From Populus alba (Eukaryota > Streptophyta > Magnoliopsida > Malpighiales > Salicaceae): DNA of 64,000 nt. The notes beneath the pieces are model-generated. The model saw nothing but the letters and a program-made list of their open reading frames with translations, did no database searches and was not told where the DNA came from. The stretch spans positions 12,371,991-12,435,990 of the forward strand of contig NC_133302.1 in assembly GCF_005239225.2 (NCBI RefSeq). Direction: 5' to 3'. This document shows positions 46,300 to 57,610 of this stretch, in pieces (the stretch's first letter is position 1; the number at the start of each line of letters is the position of its first letter). The position numbers and the translations under genes were made by a program.

Positions 46300-46971
46300 G
46301 GCTAAAATTTGAAACTATTGATTTGATGACTAATTATTGAGTGGGTGGCCAACTCTTGACTTTGTGAAAATCCTTATCTTCTTGTCTGAATAAAATGTCG
46401 TTGCTAACATCAGAACTGGAGCAACCTGTACTCATGAAGTTATAGGAAATTGTCTTATCTTTCCAAGAAAAAAAAATGAGGTCATTTGGACTTCTAGAAC
46501 TTGAGATATGGGTTGAACACTAAACAATGTCGGGGCTGCAAGACAAATTCGGACTTCTCCGTTGTTGCTACAATTTGGACTTGCAAACGGCCTTTTTAGA
46601 TCTTAGACTCCACATGAAAGTTGTAGGCCTATGTTCCTAATCTGTGTAAAAAATTGAGATTATTTGGACATCTAGAACTCGAGATATGACTCAATTACCG
46701 AACAATGTTTTAGTTTGGATTGCACCAACATCTCTTTTCTAAGCTTCACCCTCTCTTTATCTTCATAATTTCAGTAGTTGAATTCATCAATCAATCCTTT
46801 GATTTATGTGATAGGCCTGCATTTAAGATGAACATTTACTATAAATTAAAGGTATCTTATATTACTAGATATGTTATTATAAAACATGTTTTAGTTAAGG
46901 AGTTATTGATACTTCAAGTGCGAAATGATGATATAAAACCTTGATAAAAATGCACTTTTAAGTACTAATCA

Positions 46972-49350
46972 GTAGTGTAATTTATTTGAGCACTATTTAA
47001 TATTTTACTTGCATAGTAAATCACATAAGGTTTCTTATCTTTTCTTTGTCCCAAGACAACATCTATGGCATAATCACTAGCATCACACATTATTTCAAAA
47101 GGTAATGACTAATTAGGAGGTTGAATGAATAGAGTAGAAGCAAGCAAGCTTTTAAGTTTAACAAAGGCTTTTTCACATTGTTCATTCCATTAAAAAACAT
47201 TATCCTTTGTTGGAAGGTTACTCAATGGCTTAGATATTACACTAAAATCTTTGATGAACCTTCAGTAAAAACCAGTATGTCCTAAAAATGATCTAACATC
47301 TTTGACATATTTTGGTGTTGGTAAGTTGGCAATTAACTCGATTTTAGATTTGTCAACCTTAATTCCTTTTGATGAAACAATGTGACCAAGTAAAATGTCG
47401 TTTGTTACCATAAAATGATATTTTTCCCAATTCAGTACAAGATTCTTCTCTTCACACCTGCTTAAAACCTTTTCTAAGTTAGTCAAACAATCATCAAATG
47501 AATCACTAAAAACAGAAAAATCATCCATAAAAATCTCAACGAAACATTCAACCATATCACTAAATATGCTAAGCATGCATCTTTGAAATGCGGCTAGTGC
47601 ATTACATAATCCAAAAGGCATTATTTGGTATGCAAAAGTGCCAAATGGACATGTGAAAGTAGTCTTCTCTTGATCTTCCAATGCAATTTCAATTTGATTG
47701 TAACCTGAATAGCCATCTAGGAAACAATAAAATTCATGACCTACAACTCTTTCTAGGATTTGATCCATGAAAAGTAAAGGGAAATGATCTTTTCTAGTCA
47801 TTGAATTAATTTTCCTATAATCAATTCACATGCACCTACCAATAATAGTCCTAGTTGGAATTAACTCATTTTTCTCATTTGTTATCACAATGACTCCAAA
47901 CTTCTTGGGTACAACTTGGATATGACTTACCCATTTGATGTCAGAAATAGGATAAATGATTCCATTATCTAGAAGCTTATTATTGACTTCATTTTTCACT
48001 ACTTCTTTCATATTAGGATTAAGCCTTCGTTGCATTTCTCTAGAGGATTTAACATTTTCCTCCAAATAAATCCTGTGTGTGCAAATCAAAGGACTAATTT
48101 ATTTTATGTCAGTTATGGTCCATATTAATGCATTTTTATGCATTTTCAGAGTTTGTAATAACTTACCTTCTTGATGTGCATTAAGTTTGGAAGAGATTAT
48201 TACTAGAAAAGTTTTGTTTTCTTTCAAAAATAAGTATTTGAGATTGTAACGACTTCAAATCAAGTTTTGGTGGTTGAACACTTGAAGGTATGGACTCAAT
48301 TGATTATGGTGGCAATTCCTCAATTTTTGGTCTCCAACTATTTACTTTTGATTCTTCCTGAAAATAAATCATTTGTAAATCGTTAGATTCATCAATCTCA
48401 GTTTCACTAGAAGTGGTTTGAAATTGATCATGAACTAATTTTTCAATAAAGTCCACTTCCTGTAAATCATTATCATCTCTAAGTTGCTTGCAAATGTTGA
48501 AAATATTAATCTCCAATGTTATGTTTCCAACAAATAACTTCATCACTCCATTCCTACAGTTAATCAATGCATTAGAAGTTGCAAGAAATGGACGTCCTAA
48601 AATAACAGGAATTAAATTACATGTTTCAACAAGTTGTGTATCTAAGACCATAAAATCCATTGGTAAATGAATTGAAGATGTGTTATAATAGCTAATAGCC
48701 TTGTACCACTGCTACTCCTTAAATGCTTGATTGCCCTTGATCATAGAATTAGGTGGCAAGCAAAGAAGATTAGGCTCAATAAAGATCCATTAACTAATAT
48801 AGCATAGAACATTTGTAAAGTATATATAGGGTAGTAAAACAATATGAAACTAATTAATCTTTTGCATGAAACCAGACACTGAATAAAGTCATAAAGATGA
48901 CTACTAACATATTTTCTAAACTATGAGAATCACAAGTCTTCCATCTCATGTAGTCCAAGATAAGTTGAAATGAAAATGCATATTTATAGAAGGTGATCTA
49001 ACACATCTTTAACTATTCCTCTAGGCACTTTTACAGATCTATCAACAAGAAAAGAGTTACAGAAGTTGGTTTTAAGTTACCTAGATTGAGACTTTAAAAA
49101 ACTAAATACGGAAGTAAATTCACACTAGCTCCAAGATCAAATAAAGCTTTTTCAATTTTATGCTCTCCAATAAAGCATGACATTGTAGGACAACCAGGAT
49201 CTTTATGTTTCAAAGCATTATTGTTTTGAAGGATGGCGCTTACTTGTTTAGCTAAAAAGGCTTACTTTTTCACATTTAGTTTTCTCTTCACAGTGCACAG
49301 ATCTTTCAAAAATTTAGCATAGAAAGGAACATGTTTAATAACATCCAACA
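46972..49350 (-). pseudogene. pol: Athila-2 C pol: protease, RT, RNase H start
   Basis: Minus strand. Protease region at about 49120-49010 (a diverged active-site region), broken by an insertion at 48676-49002 and resuming with MDFMVLDTQLVETCN and ILGRPFLATSNALINC (48660-48304). RT from 48089 with a main open block 47801-47262: FLDGYSGYNQIEIALEDQ and catalytic FMDD are intact. RNase H starts (MCDASDYAIDVVLGQRKDKK) and stops at 46972, after NYTT, where the V4 LTR begins. The integrase is missing. Stops: TGA near 47830, TAA near 47261 and others. Confidence 0.9.
48676..49002. other. Unexplained insertion of about 330 bp in C protease
   Basis: Copies A and B are continuous here (GTAC/AACACATCTTC...). 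In C the host sequence is interrupted by about 330 AT-rich bases whose ends carry GAAGATGTGTTA (left) and TAACACATCTTT (right), a 12-base inverted pair, the right copy being host sequence. No ORF. It could be filler DNA from break repair or a small transposon. Confidence 0.6.
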
Positions 49351-50926
49351 AAGGTATATTTGCCCTTACCTATTTGAAAGTTTTAAAGATTTCAGAATTA
49401 TGATTGACTTTCCTTTGTTTGGTTATGGCATGAGAAAATGGAAGAGCTAGCGGGGAATCAGTCTTTTCTTTGCAATGTTCAGGTTCAACCCCTTCCTTAC
49501 CCTCAAAGGTTGACTCATCATCTTTCTCACAAAGTTTAAGAGTGGGTTTTTCAATAACCTTACCATTAGGAAGAGTGATGACTAATTTAACTTGATCCAT
49601 ATGTTGGCTTCCAAAACTACATGCATTTGCATTGTATTACCCCTTGGGATTTTGCTATGGTTGAGATGGAAACTTACCTTTCTTTTGAAAACTGAGAACA
49701 AATGTGAATTTTGCAAGAATATCTTTAAAATTTGTCATGCTTTGAGCAAGTTAAGTGTTTTGTCTCTTGCTTTTCAATAAATGTATATAATGTTTCCTCA
49801 AGATTTCTTCTAGGAGATGGAGCATAAAGAGGTGCATATCCATGAGAATTTTGGAAATTATGGTGTGCATGAAACGGTGGCTGTGAAGTTTGTGCATTAT
49901 TGTTATCACTCTTCCAACTTAAATTCGGGTGATTTCTCCAACCAAGGTTGTATGTTTGCGAGTATGGGTTATGATTGGGCCTTTGAAAACTCTTTAAAGC
50001 ATGGGCTTGTTCATGGAGGCATTCCCTAAAAGAAGGTAAAGTTGGACAATCATTTGTTAAGTGTTCATTGGTTTCACAGATTTGACATACAATTTCTTAA
50101 ACAGATTTTAATTGACCACTCTTTTTCAATTCTAGTGCTTCGACTTTTCTAGCTAAAGATGCAAACTTGGCTTAGAGGTCATGATCTTCCCTAAGGTTGT
50201 ACATTCCTCCTCTAGATGTATGAGGTTGAGTTTTACTTGGTGCCTTAAAAATGCCTGTAATGTTCTAATTTTGAGCATTTTCAGCTAGCAAGTCTATGTA
50301 CTTCATTGCTTCATTAAGGTTTTTATCTTCAATAGTTTCATTGTACATCAATTCCACCATTTACCTATCTTTAGGTGTTAACCCTTCATAAAAGTGTGAA
50401 ACCAATCTCCATGTTTCAAAACCATGATGAGGACAAGTATTAAGCAAGTCTCGATACCTATGCCAACATTGGTAAAATGTTTCTCCTGGTTTTTGAGTGA
50501 AAGTGGTGATTTATCTTTTTAAAGAGTTTGTTTTGTGAGACGGGAAAAACTTCTTTAAAAATTGTTGTTGCATTTCATCCCAAGCACGAATAGATCCTGG
50601 TCTCAAATTTTGTAACCATGTTTTAGCTTTATCTTTTAATGAAAAAGAAAAAAGCTTTAATTTGTTGGTGTTCATGTTACAATTTAAGTCATTATAGGTG
50701 TTACAGACCTCCTCAAATTCCCTTATATGCAAGTATGGATTTTCTAAATCTAAACCCTGAAAAGAAGGCAAAAGTTGAATAATGACTGGCTTAAAATTAA
50801 AATGAGATGCACCAGGGGGGAAACTATGCATTATGGTGCACTTGTTCTTGTGGGATTCATGTGGTCTCTAAGTGTTCTAACACGGTTATTCTCATTATGA
50901 AGCAACTAGTTATCTTCTTCGGCCAT
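49351..50926 (-). pseudogene. gag: Athila-2 C gag
   Basis: Minus strand from the ATG at 50926 (MAEEDN, then an in-frame TAG). The best-conserved block is 50831-50511 (FKPVIIQLLPSFQGLDLENP, KLFSFSLKDKAKTWLQNLRPG, QQQFLKKFFPSHKTNS), the capsid-like part. A zinc knuckle of form CX2CX4HX4C (C-Q-I-C-E-T-N-E-H...C) at about 50087-50044 is intact. A proline/asparagine-rich region follows, and a block at 49600-49370 (MDQVKLVITLPNGKVIEKPT) leads to pol. There are frame changes and stops between blocks. Gag precedes the protease in one polyprotein in this lineage. Confidence 0.88.
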
Positions 50927-50965
50927 ATTTTCTAAAAATGATGAGGATACCCTACAAAGTCTACC

Positions 50966-51856
50966 TGATGTGGACTAGCCCTGAAACACTAGCAAGGACC
51001 CATTACATGTTTCAAATGGTCCAATAACTCGGTCCAAGACAAAGACATTGAAAGAGGCATTGAATGCATTGGTTTTGAAGGTTTCCACCAAGTCAGAATT
51101 GAAAGGTCCATTGGAGTATCAAGAGGAGATCCTAGTACATCTTATCTATGTGCAGGAGGGGTCCAATACAACTTTATTTAGGCCATAAAGTGAGGACAAC
51201 ATAGAAAACAAAAGAATCCTACTACAACTTGAAAACAACATGGGTGGCTACCTTTTCCTTTTGTTTCTAAGATTAAGGGGCTGCGTGGAAGGCTATAAAT
51301 AAGCCTTGAATCAGTTCTGTAATATTTTACTTCATTCTTTTCTTCTCATGGAAGAACAAGGATTTAATATTAAGGGCTTTATTTTTATTTTGATAGCTAC
51401 AGCCCAAGGCTTGTTTGGGCTTAATTAATACTTTGTTTTCAGCTAGGATCCAAGGCTTGTTTGGATAAGTTATGGGCTTTTCAGTTTACGGCTTTGGGCT
51501 AGTTTTGAGTGGACCTCATATAAGTCCACATAGGGGTCCATTAGGGTTAATTTTTCAAGAACTATTTAAACTCATGTAAGCCAAAATTCCGGCAGCTTTG
51601 ATGATCATTATTCTGAATTTTTCAATTTTAACGTGTGAAAGTGATTCTTGCATTCTTCAGTTCTTGAACGAATTGAATCTGACTTATTGAAGATTAACTA
51701 GCTTCATGGCGTCATTCTACTCATTCTAATAGAGTTGGTGCCTTGGAACAGGTTTCCATTATGTCACACTCCTATCAGACCTATTTCGACTTTCCGGGAT
51801 CAAATCTCAATCTTGATTGTGGGTTGCGTGACCACGTGATCATGAGATTTGCATCA
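50966..51856 (+). repeat. Reina-U solo LTR (891 bp), target duplication CTACC
   Basis: TGATGTGGACTAGCCC...GCATCA with CTACC on both sides (50961-50965 and 51857-51861), inserted in the Athila-2 C leader. This is the only complete copy and fixes the LTR borders. Positions 51018-51188 are an uninterrupted 56-codon pol tail ending in TAA (GPITRSKTKTLKEALNALVL..., TTLFRP). A TATAAAT box is at 51294-51300. Confidence 0.94.
51294..51300 (+). promoter_or_regulatory. TATA box of Reina-U LTR
   Basis: GGCTATAAATAAGCC, just after the pol tail region; also present (reverse) in U3 near 21518. Confidence 0.6.
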
Positions 51857-52054
51857 CTACCACTTAATGTACGTGACCAAACTCTCATGCACATGTAGGA
51901 AGACAATAAGAGGAAGAAAAGAAAAGAGAAGGAAACAAAACAAAACAAAACAAAAGAAACAAAAGTTAGATAAAATGAAAAGTGAAAAGAGAAAATAAAA
52001 TAAATATTATAATTTATACAAGAGTTTACCTCGCTGACAATGGCGCCAAAAACT

Positions 52055-53574
52055 TGACACGACTAAAGAGTTGATGTCTTCTCCCAAGTGTAGGGGTGTG
52101 GAAGTAATAAATAACCCAACAAGACCAGGATCGAACCACAAGGAGGTTAATTGTATAAACTACAAATAAGGAAATGGATAATAACAAAAAGGACTTGAAG
52201 AGAGTTTTGAGATGTGATATTACTATAAGGATTAAACAAGGATAAAATAATTATCAAGGTTAGAGGATCCACTAATGGTATTTCAAATAAGTATAGTATA
52301 ACTCTTTTTATTACTCAATTGGAAACTATTCACAAAGGAGGTTCCAATCGGATTATAAATTGTTAACATGATTACATTAGTTATCTTATTTGAATAATGC
52401 TAATACTTGTAAATATTGGCAGGTATTCATGATTAAAACTTATGTTAACAACAAATCAAGTTCCTTTCATAGCACGTGTCGGTTATACCATATGGTTAGG
52501 CTATGAAAGTTACAGGTATTTGTTATACCAAGGGTTACACAGCATAAATCTAGATTAGTCATTTAACAAACAATGTATTAAGAGTTAGCAAGATAATAAA
52601 TATAAAACATGTTAGCATCAAACATTAAACTCCACGTTGAGTTTTTAATATTCTTATTCTTATACTATTAGTGTAACTTTTCACCTTGACATAATAAACT
52701 TAGAACATTATGAATAAGAGAAACATAAATAAACAAGATAAAAACATAATTATATAAGTATAGTAAAGGAAATGAAAAGCATAAACAAGAGATTAAGGAA
52801 AATATAACATGGAATAAAACTTGAACACTATAAAATACAAAGAAAGAAAGCAAGAAGAAGATCTTGATCTGAAAACCAAGATGCCTAAATGCATGGAAAA
52901 TGCCTCCTTTTATAGGCCAAAATTCGGAACTATTGATTTGATGACTAATTGTTGAGTGGGTGGCCACCTTTTGACTTGGTAACCATCCTTATCTTCTTGT
53001 CTACAGAAAATGTCATTGCTAACATCATAATTTGAACAGATAGGCTTTATGAACGTTTTGGGGAATTATCTTCGCTTTCCAACAAAACAAGAATGAGGTC
53101 ATTTGGACTTCTATAACTCGAGATATGGGTTGAATGTTGAACAGTGTCTGGGCTACAGGATAGATTATGACTTCTATGTTGTTGCTACAATTTGAACTTG
53201 AAAATGGTCCTTTTGAATCTTGGACTCTTCATGGTAGTTTTAGGCCTATGTTTTAGCTTTCCATCCATATAAACCAGACCTAAATCCAAGTTCTACAACT
53301 TTAGTTATGATCCAATAATCGAATGGTGTTCTAGGTTGGACTGAACCAGCATCTCTTTTTTAAGCATAGCCCTCTCTTTGTCTTCTTAATTTTAGTAGTT
53401 AAACTCATCAATCAATCCTTTGATTTATGTGATAGGTCTGTATTTAAAATAAACATTTAACATAAATTAAAGATACCTTATGTTATCAGACTTGTTATTA
53501 TAAAGCATGCTCTAGTTAAGGAGTTCTTGATACTTTGATAAAAATGATAAAAATGCACTTTTAAGTAATAACCA
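52055..53574 (-). repeat. Athila-2 5' LTR V5 of element C (1520 bp)
   Basis: Minus strand TGGTTATTACTTAAAAGTGC to TAGTCGTGTCA, followed by the primer-binding site and C gag. This ties the V LTR family to Athila-2. The upper flank is Reina X RNase H (GCCAC). No matching duplication is found at the V4 outer border. TATA box at 52905-52914. Confidence 0.9.
52905..52914 (-). promoter_or_regulatory. TATA box of V5
   Basis: Minus strand TATAAAAGGA, the conserved V LTR promoter element of a 5' LTR. Confidence 0.75.
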
Positions 53575-55080
53575 GCCACATATAATGTGGCCTAGTCTCT
53601 AAAGCTTGCACTACTGCATACAATTCTTTATCATAAGTGGGATAGTTAAGAGTTGCACCATTGAGTTTCTTACTAAAATAACCGATGAGTTGTTTTTCTT
53701 ATATTAAAACAGCTCTGATACCTATTCCTAAAGCATCACATTCAATCTCAAAAGCTTTATGAAAATCAGGTAAAGATAATAAAGATACCAAAATCAACTT
53801 TGATTTTAACAAGCTAAAAGCATTTTCTTGTTCTTCTCCCCACTTGTAACCCACGACTTTCTTAACAATTTCAGTCAATGGAGAGGTATCATACTAAAGT
53901 CCTTAACAAATCTCCTATAAAATCTAGCCGAACCATGAAAACTCCTAACATCTATTATGGATTTTGGTGTAGGCCATTCTTGAATAGCCTTAACCTTAGC
54001 CTCATCTATTTTTATACCTTTTGCACTAACCACATATCCAAGAAAAACAATCATATCCATGCAAAAGTCACACTTTTTCAAATTAGCATATAAGGACTCT
54101 TTTCTAAACACATTAAGAACTTGTCTCAAATGACTTATATGCTCATCAATCTCTTTATTATAAATCAAGATATCATCGAAGTAAGCGACTACAAACTTAC
54201 CAATAAAAGCACGCAACACATGATTCATCAATATCATAAAAGTACTAGGTGCATTAGTAAGTCCAAAAGGCATAACCAACCACTCATGCAAACCATATTT
54301 AGTTTTAAAAGCAGTTTTTTATTCATCCCCTTTTTTCATCCAAAGTTGATGATAACTACTTTTCAAATCAATTTTCAAAAACAATTTAGAACCATGTAAT
54401 TCATCCAACATATCATCTAATCTAGGAATGGGATGTCGATACTTTATAGTGATGTTATTGATAGCACAACAATCCACACACATTCACCAAGTTTTGTCCC
54501 TTTTTGGAACAAGAATTACGGGAACTGCACAAGGACTCCTGCTCTCTTGAATGTATCCTTTCGACATCAACTCCCCCACTTGCCTTTTAAGCTCCTTAGT
54601 CTCTTCAGGATTGCTCCTATAAGTTGGCCTATTTGGTATAGATGCTTCTGGAACAAAGTCAATTTGATGCTCAATACCTCTAATTGGTGGCAAACCAATA
54701 GGAATGTCATCCGAAAAGACATCCTTAAATTCTTGCAAAAGAACTTTAACAACACTATGAACACAAGAATCTAAATCATCTGAGTTAAAGAATGCCTCCT
54801 TATAAATAAGTAAAATCATAGGCAAGTCAGAAAGATAGGCATGTTTCAGATCATTAGAATTTGCAAAAAAGTTAAGGTGTTTCCCCACTTTTTCTACACA
54901 CTCTTCTTTTCTCACCCTTTCTTTCTTCTCTCCTCTCATTTTCTCTCCACTCTTGACCTTCTTTTCAGTTTTTTGTTCTTGGTCATGACCCTCCCCTAAT
55001 GTCCTAAGGGCCAAAACTTTGTTCCTCATATCCTCACCATGTTGTTCATCTTGTTTTTCCATATTCGCCAAATCTCTCAA
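53575..55080 (-). pseudogene. pol: Reina X pol: linker, RT, RNase H start
   Basis: Minus strand. The protease-to-RT linker and RT entry form an open block at 55080-54484: charged linker, LLQEFKDVFSDDIPIGLPPIRGIEHQID, VPVILVPKRDKTW. A TGA follows (54483-54481) and another stop after KKGDE. The RT palm block 54291-53875 has [13 protein letters not shown] and the catalytic YFDD ([11 protein letters not shown]). RNase H begins ([27 protein letters not shown]) and is cut at 53575 by the Athila-2 LTR V5. A protease active-site region is not seen between the gag knuckle and the linker, so it appears deleted. The integrase is missing. Confidence 0.88.
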
Positions 55081-56204
55081 TCATCCCTTAAAATCATAAC
55101 TCAATGATTTGCACGTTCTGATGCATAGTGTCCCAATCCCTGACACTTGAAACACTTTATATCACAATTACACTTTGGTTGAACTTCTCCCTTATGTTTT
55201 TTATCATTGGTTGAAACCTGCTTCTTCATGGAGGTAGGATCGACAACTTTAGAAGTCACCAAAGACTTTGATGACGCGCTACCCTCTCTCCTATAATTCA
55301 TCTTCCAATACGAAGAAGACCCCGTTCGTGTATTACCCTTCCTTTTCAATTGTCCTTCAACCTTAATGGCTAAGTGTACTAACTCCTCCAAATCAACATA
55401 TGATTGCAACTCCACAACTTTAGTTATATCTCTATTTAAGCCATTCAAAAACCTAAATATAATAACTTTCTCATATTCATTAACATTATCTCTAATCATA
55501 GCCACCTCTAATTCTTTCTGATACTCCTCCACACTCTTATTACCTTGTGTAATCATTTGTAAATGATTAAACAACTCCAGATAATATTGTTTAGGAACAT
55601 ACCTCTTCTTCATTATTGTCTTCAACTCCTCTCATGTGCTAACTGGTCTTTCTCTATTCTTTCTTCTTTCTACCACCATTCTCTCCCACCAAACCATTAC
55701 ATAATATGTAAACTCCATTACAACTAACTTAACCTTCTTTTCTTCAGAGTACCTATGGATGTCAAAAATCATCTCCACCTTTTTTTAGCAATCTAAATAA
55801 GCTGCCGGATCAGTTTTTCCCTTAAAGGCTGGGATTTTTAACTTAATACTACCCAAATTTCGGTCTATATCTCCCAAATCATCAAAATCCCCTCTATGCT
55901 CAAAATCCCTATGTGGCCAAATATGCCCCATCCTTGACCAATTCTCATACCTCTCTCCCCTATGTGTATGGAACCCACCACCACGGTTAAGATCATCCTT
56001 AGCTTCATCTGTAGAGTTTCCAGCAACACTCTTCTCCTCCCTAGCTTCTCTACCCCTTTTACTACGCCCTCCATCAGACCTAGTCTCTAATTTTTCAATC
56101 CTAGTCCTCAGCTCACCAAACATAAATTCCATCTATTGTTGTATTCTCGAAAGCCCTTCTTATAGGATTTCATCCTTCTTCTATGGCACACTATTAGAAG
56201 GCAT
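55081..56204 (-). pseudogene. gag: Reina X gag
   Basis: Minus strand, start ATG at 56204 (MPSNSVP, then a stop). The block 56132-55785 includes a charged region and KIPAFKGKTDPAAYLDC. The capsid-like block 55625-55101 has RYVPKQYYLELFNHLQMITQ, SVEEYQKELEVAM and FLNGLNRDITKVVELQ. The zinc knuckle reads C-F-K-C-Q-G-L-G-H-Y-A-S-E-R: Arg stands where the last Cys should be, so zinc binding is lost. A stop follows DC near 55787 and in the segment between the two blocks. Confidence 0.88.
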
Positions 56205-56906
56205 TATTTTTTTTAAACCTGCACGAAAATCATTAGCAATAAAAATAACACCTCACACACTCATGTTTCACACAAATTTATAGGCTTTTCACTCAAATAT
56301 GCTCCCTATGCCTTTTTTCCACTCAAAATTTCCTTTTTTTAGTTCTTGAAATCACTTAGCAACAATTTTAGAAAAACAACCAACTACACAATGAATTTAT
56401 AAACGCAATACAGACTTAAGAAGCAAAGAATTACAAAACTAACAAAATGAAACTCGATGACAAATTCATGAATAGCAATGTAAATTTGCACGAATAATAT
56501 GATGATTTGAAGACACGAAATAGGAAAAATCAGGGAAGAGCTAAACAATTATGAATTATCAAGAACTAAGGATTTAATTCAAGAAAATTCTAGAAACTCA
56601 AGAAAATCAACTAAACTACCCAAATTTTCAACACAAACAAGACTACTAAGAGATTCACCAATCAAGACTTGCCAATTTCCCAATGATCAAGGTTTTCTCA
56701 AGCATGTATTCGGCCAAAACTAAAAAAAAAAATGATTTTTTTTTCGTTTTCTTTTCTTTTTTTTTGTGCGGTAGCAATCAAGAGTTCAAGATCAAGCCTC
56801 CTTTTATATATATAAAGGTGGCCGAATCTATCAAGAATCAAACAAGAAACAATAAAGACTCAAATTGAAGGATATAACTTGTGATTAGATCAGCTCTAAT
56901 ACCAAC
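56205..56906 (-). other. Reina X leader and primer-binding site
   Basis: Untranslated leader on the minus strand, with an A/T-rich run near 56725-56765. The primer-binding site TGGTATTAGAGC (minus strand) is at 56904-56893, two bases after the LTR end. No ORF of interest. Confidence 0.78.
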
Positions 56907-57610
56907 TGATGCGAACCCTAGCAGAATTTAATGGTATTTGCGACCCCAAGATCAATCTAACTCAAGTTTGTTGAGATTTGAATGAGCTTATCACAATGAA
57001 AGACTTGCTCCAAGGCAACAAGACTATAAACTATCATCAAAGGAAGTATAAATTTACAACAAAGAATGGTTACTTATTTGAAGAGTTGAAAGTTCAATCA
57101 AGAATCAAGATTGAGCAACCAAAAGTCGGCTACAATGCTGAAAATATCATAAAAAATCTAACCTAAATTTATTCCTAAAGAGTATTTAAGCTCTAAGCCA
57201 AAACCCTAGTTTCCTTAATGGGTCTCACATAAACCCAATTTAAATAATAATCAACCCAAGCTAAAACTAGCCCAAACTAATTAAAATAAACAAAATAAAC
57301 AAGTTTAAAACCCAAACAAATTGTCTCCTCTTAAAAATAACAAATTTGTTGATAGCCCAACTAATTAAATAAGACAAGTTTGTTGTTTCTGAATTCTGTC
57401 TGGCAGCAGTGATTAGTACTTAAAAGTGCATGTTTATCAAGGTTTTATATCATCATTTTACACTTGAAGTATCAATAACCCCTCTTGAACATGAATCAAA
57501 TTAATCAAGGCTTGCTCTTTATTATTACAAATCCTCTTGAAGTCCACCTTAGCCCATGTATCTTGAAGAAGTCCATTGAAAGCTTCTTTGAACTTCTCAA
57601 CCCTAAGCCT
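56907..57610 (-). repeat. Reina X LTR, with pol tail and a V scrap
   Basis: On the minus strand it ends GGGTTCGCATCA at 56907, followed by the primer-binding site. Its far end (about 57610-57480) codes a Reina pol tail (VEKFKEAFNGLLQDTWAKVD, ALINLIHVQEG). A 68-base piece of V LTR start (TGATTAGTACTTAAAAGTGC..., 57410-57477) is inserted in it. The true LTR start is lost at the satellite junction near 57610. Confidence 0.78.
57410..57477 (+). repeat. Athila-2 LTR scrap V8 (68 bp)
   Basis: Exactly the first bases of the V LTR (TGATTAGTACTTAAAAGTGC through AGTATCAATAA), broken off within the Reina X LTR. This is too short for a normal insertion, so it may be filler from break repair. Confidence 0.8.

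Larger units (their letters stand above)
42981..46971 (-). repeat. Athila-2 LTR V4, split by a LINE
   Basis: Plus-strand borders are TGACATGACT and GTACTAATCA. Without the LINE (43161-45557) it is about 1.59 kb. The flanks do not match (ACTCA on the left, GTAGT on the right): the left is a CACTA transposon and the right is Athila-2 C RNase H. It may therefore be the 3' LTR of C joined by deletion, or a recombination product. TATA box (minus strand) at 46290-46299. Confidence 0.88.
50927..52054 (-). other. Athila-2 C leader and primer-binding site, split by a Reina-U solo LTR
   Basis: Minus strand after the V5 LTR end at 52055: TTTTTGGCGCC, with the primer-binding site TGGCGCCATTGTCAGC at about 52048-52031. 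It matches the tRNA-Asp-type site of Athila elements over TGGCGCC(A/G)TTG. A purine-rich leader (51857-52030) follows, then, beyond the solo LTR, the last 35 bases before the gag ATG (50927-50965). Confidence 0.82.

Noticed and set aside
42981..53574. Athila-2 C as a clean full-length element with LTRs V4 and V5
   Set aside because: The outer flanks (ACTCA and GCCAC) do not match and lie in different host elements, and the integrase is missing, so I list the parts separately.
54121..54774. Plus-strand frames of 92 and 113 codons
   Set aside because: Shadows of Reina X reverse transcriptase on the minus strand.
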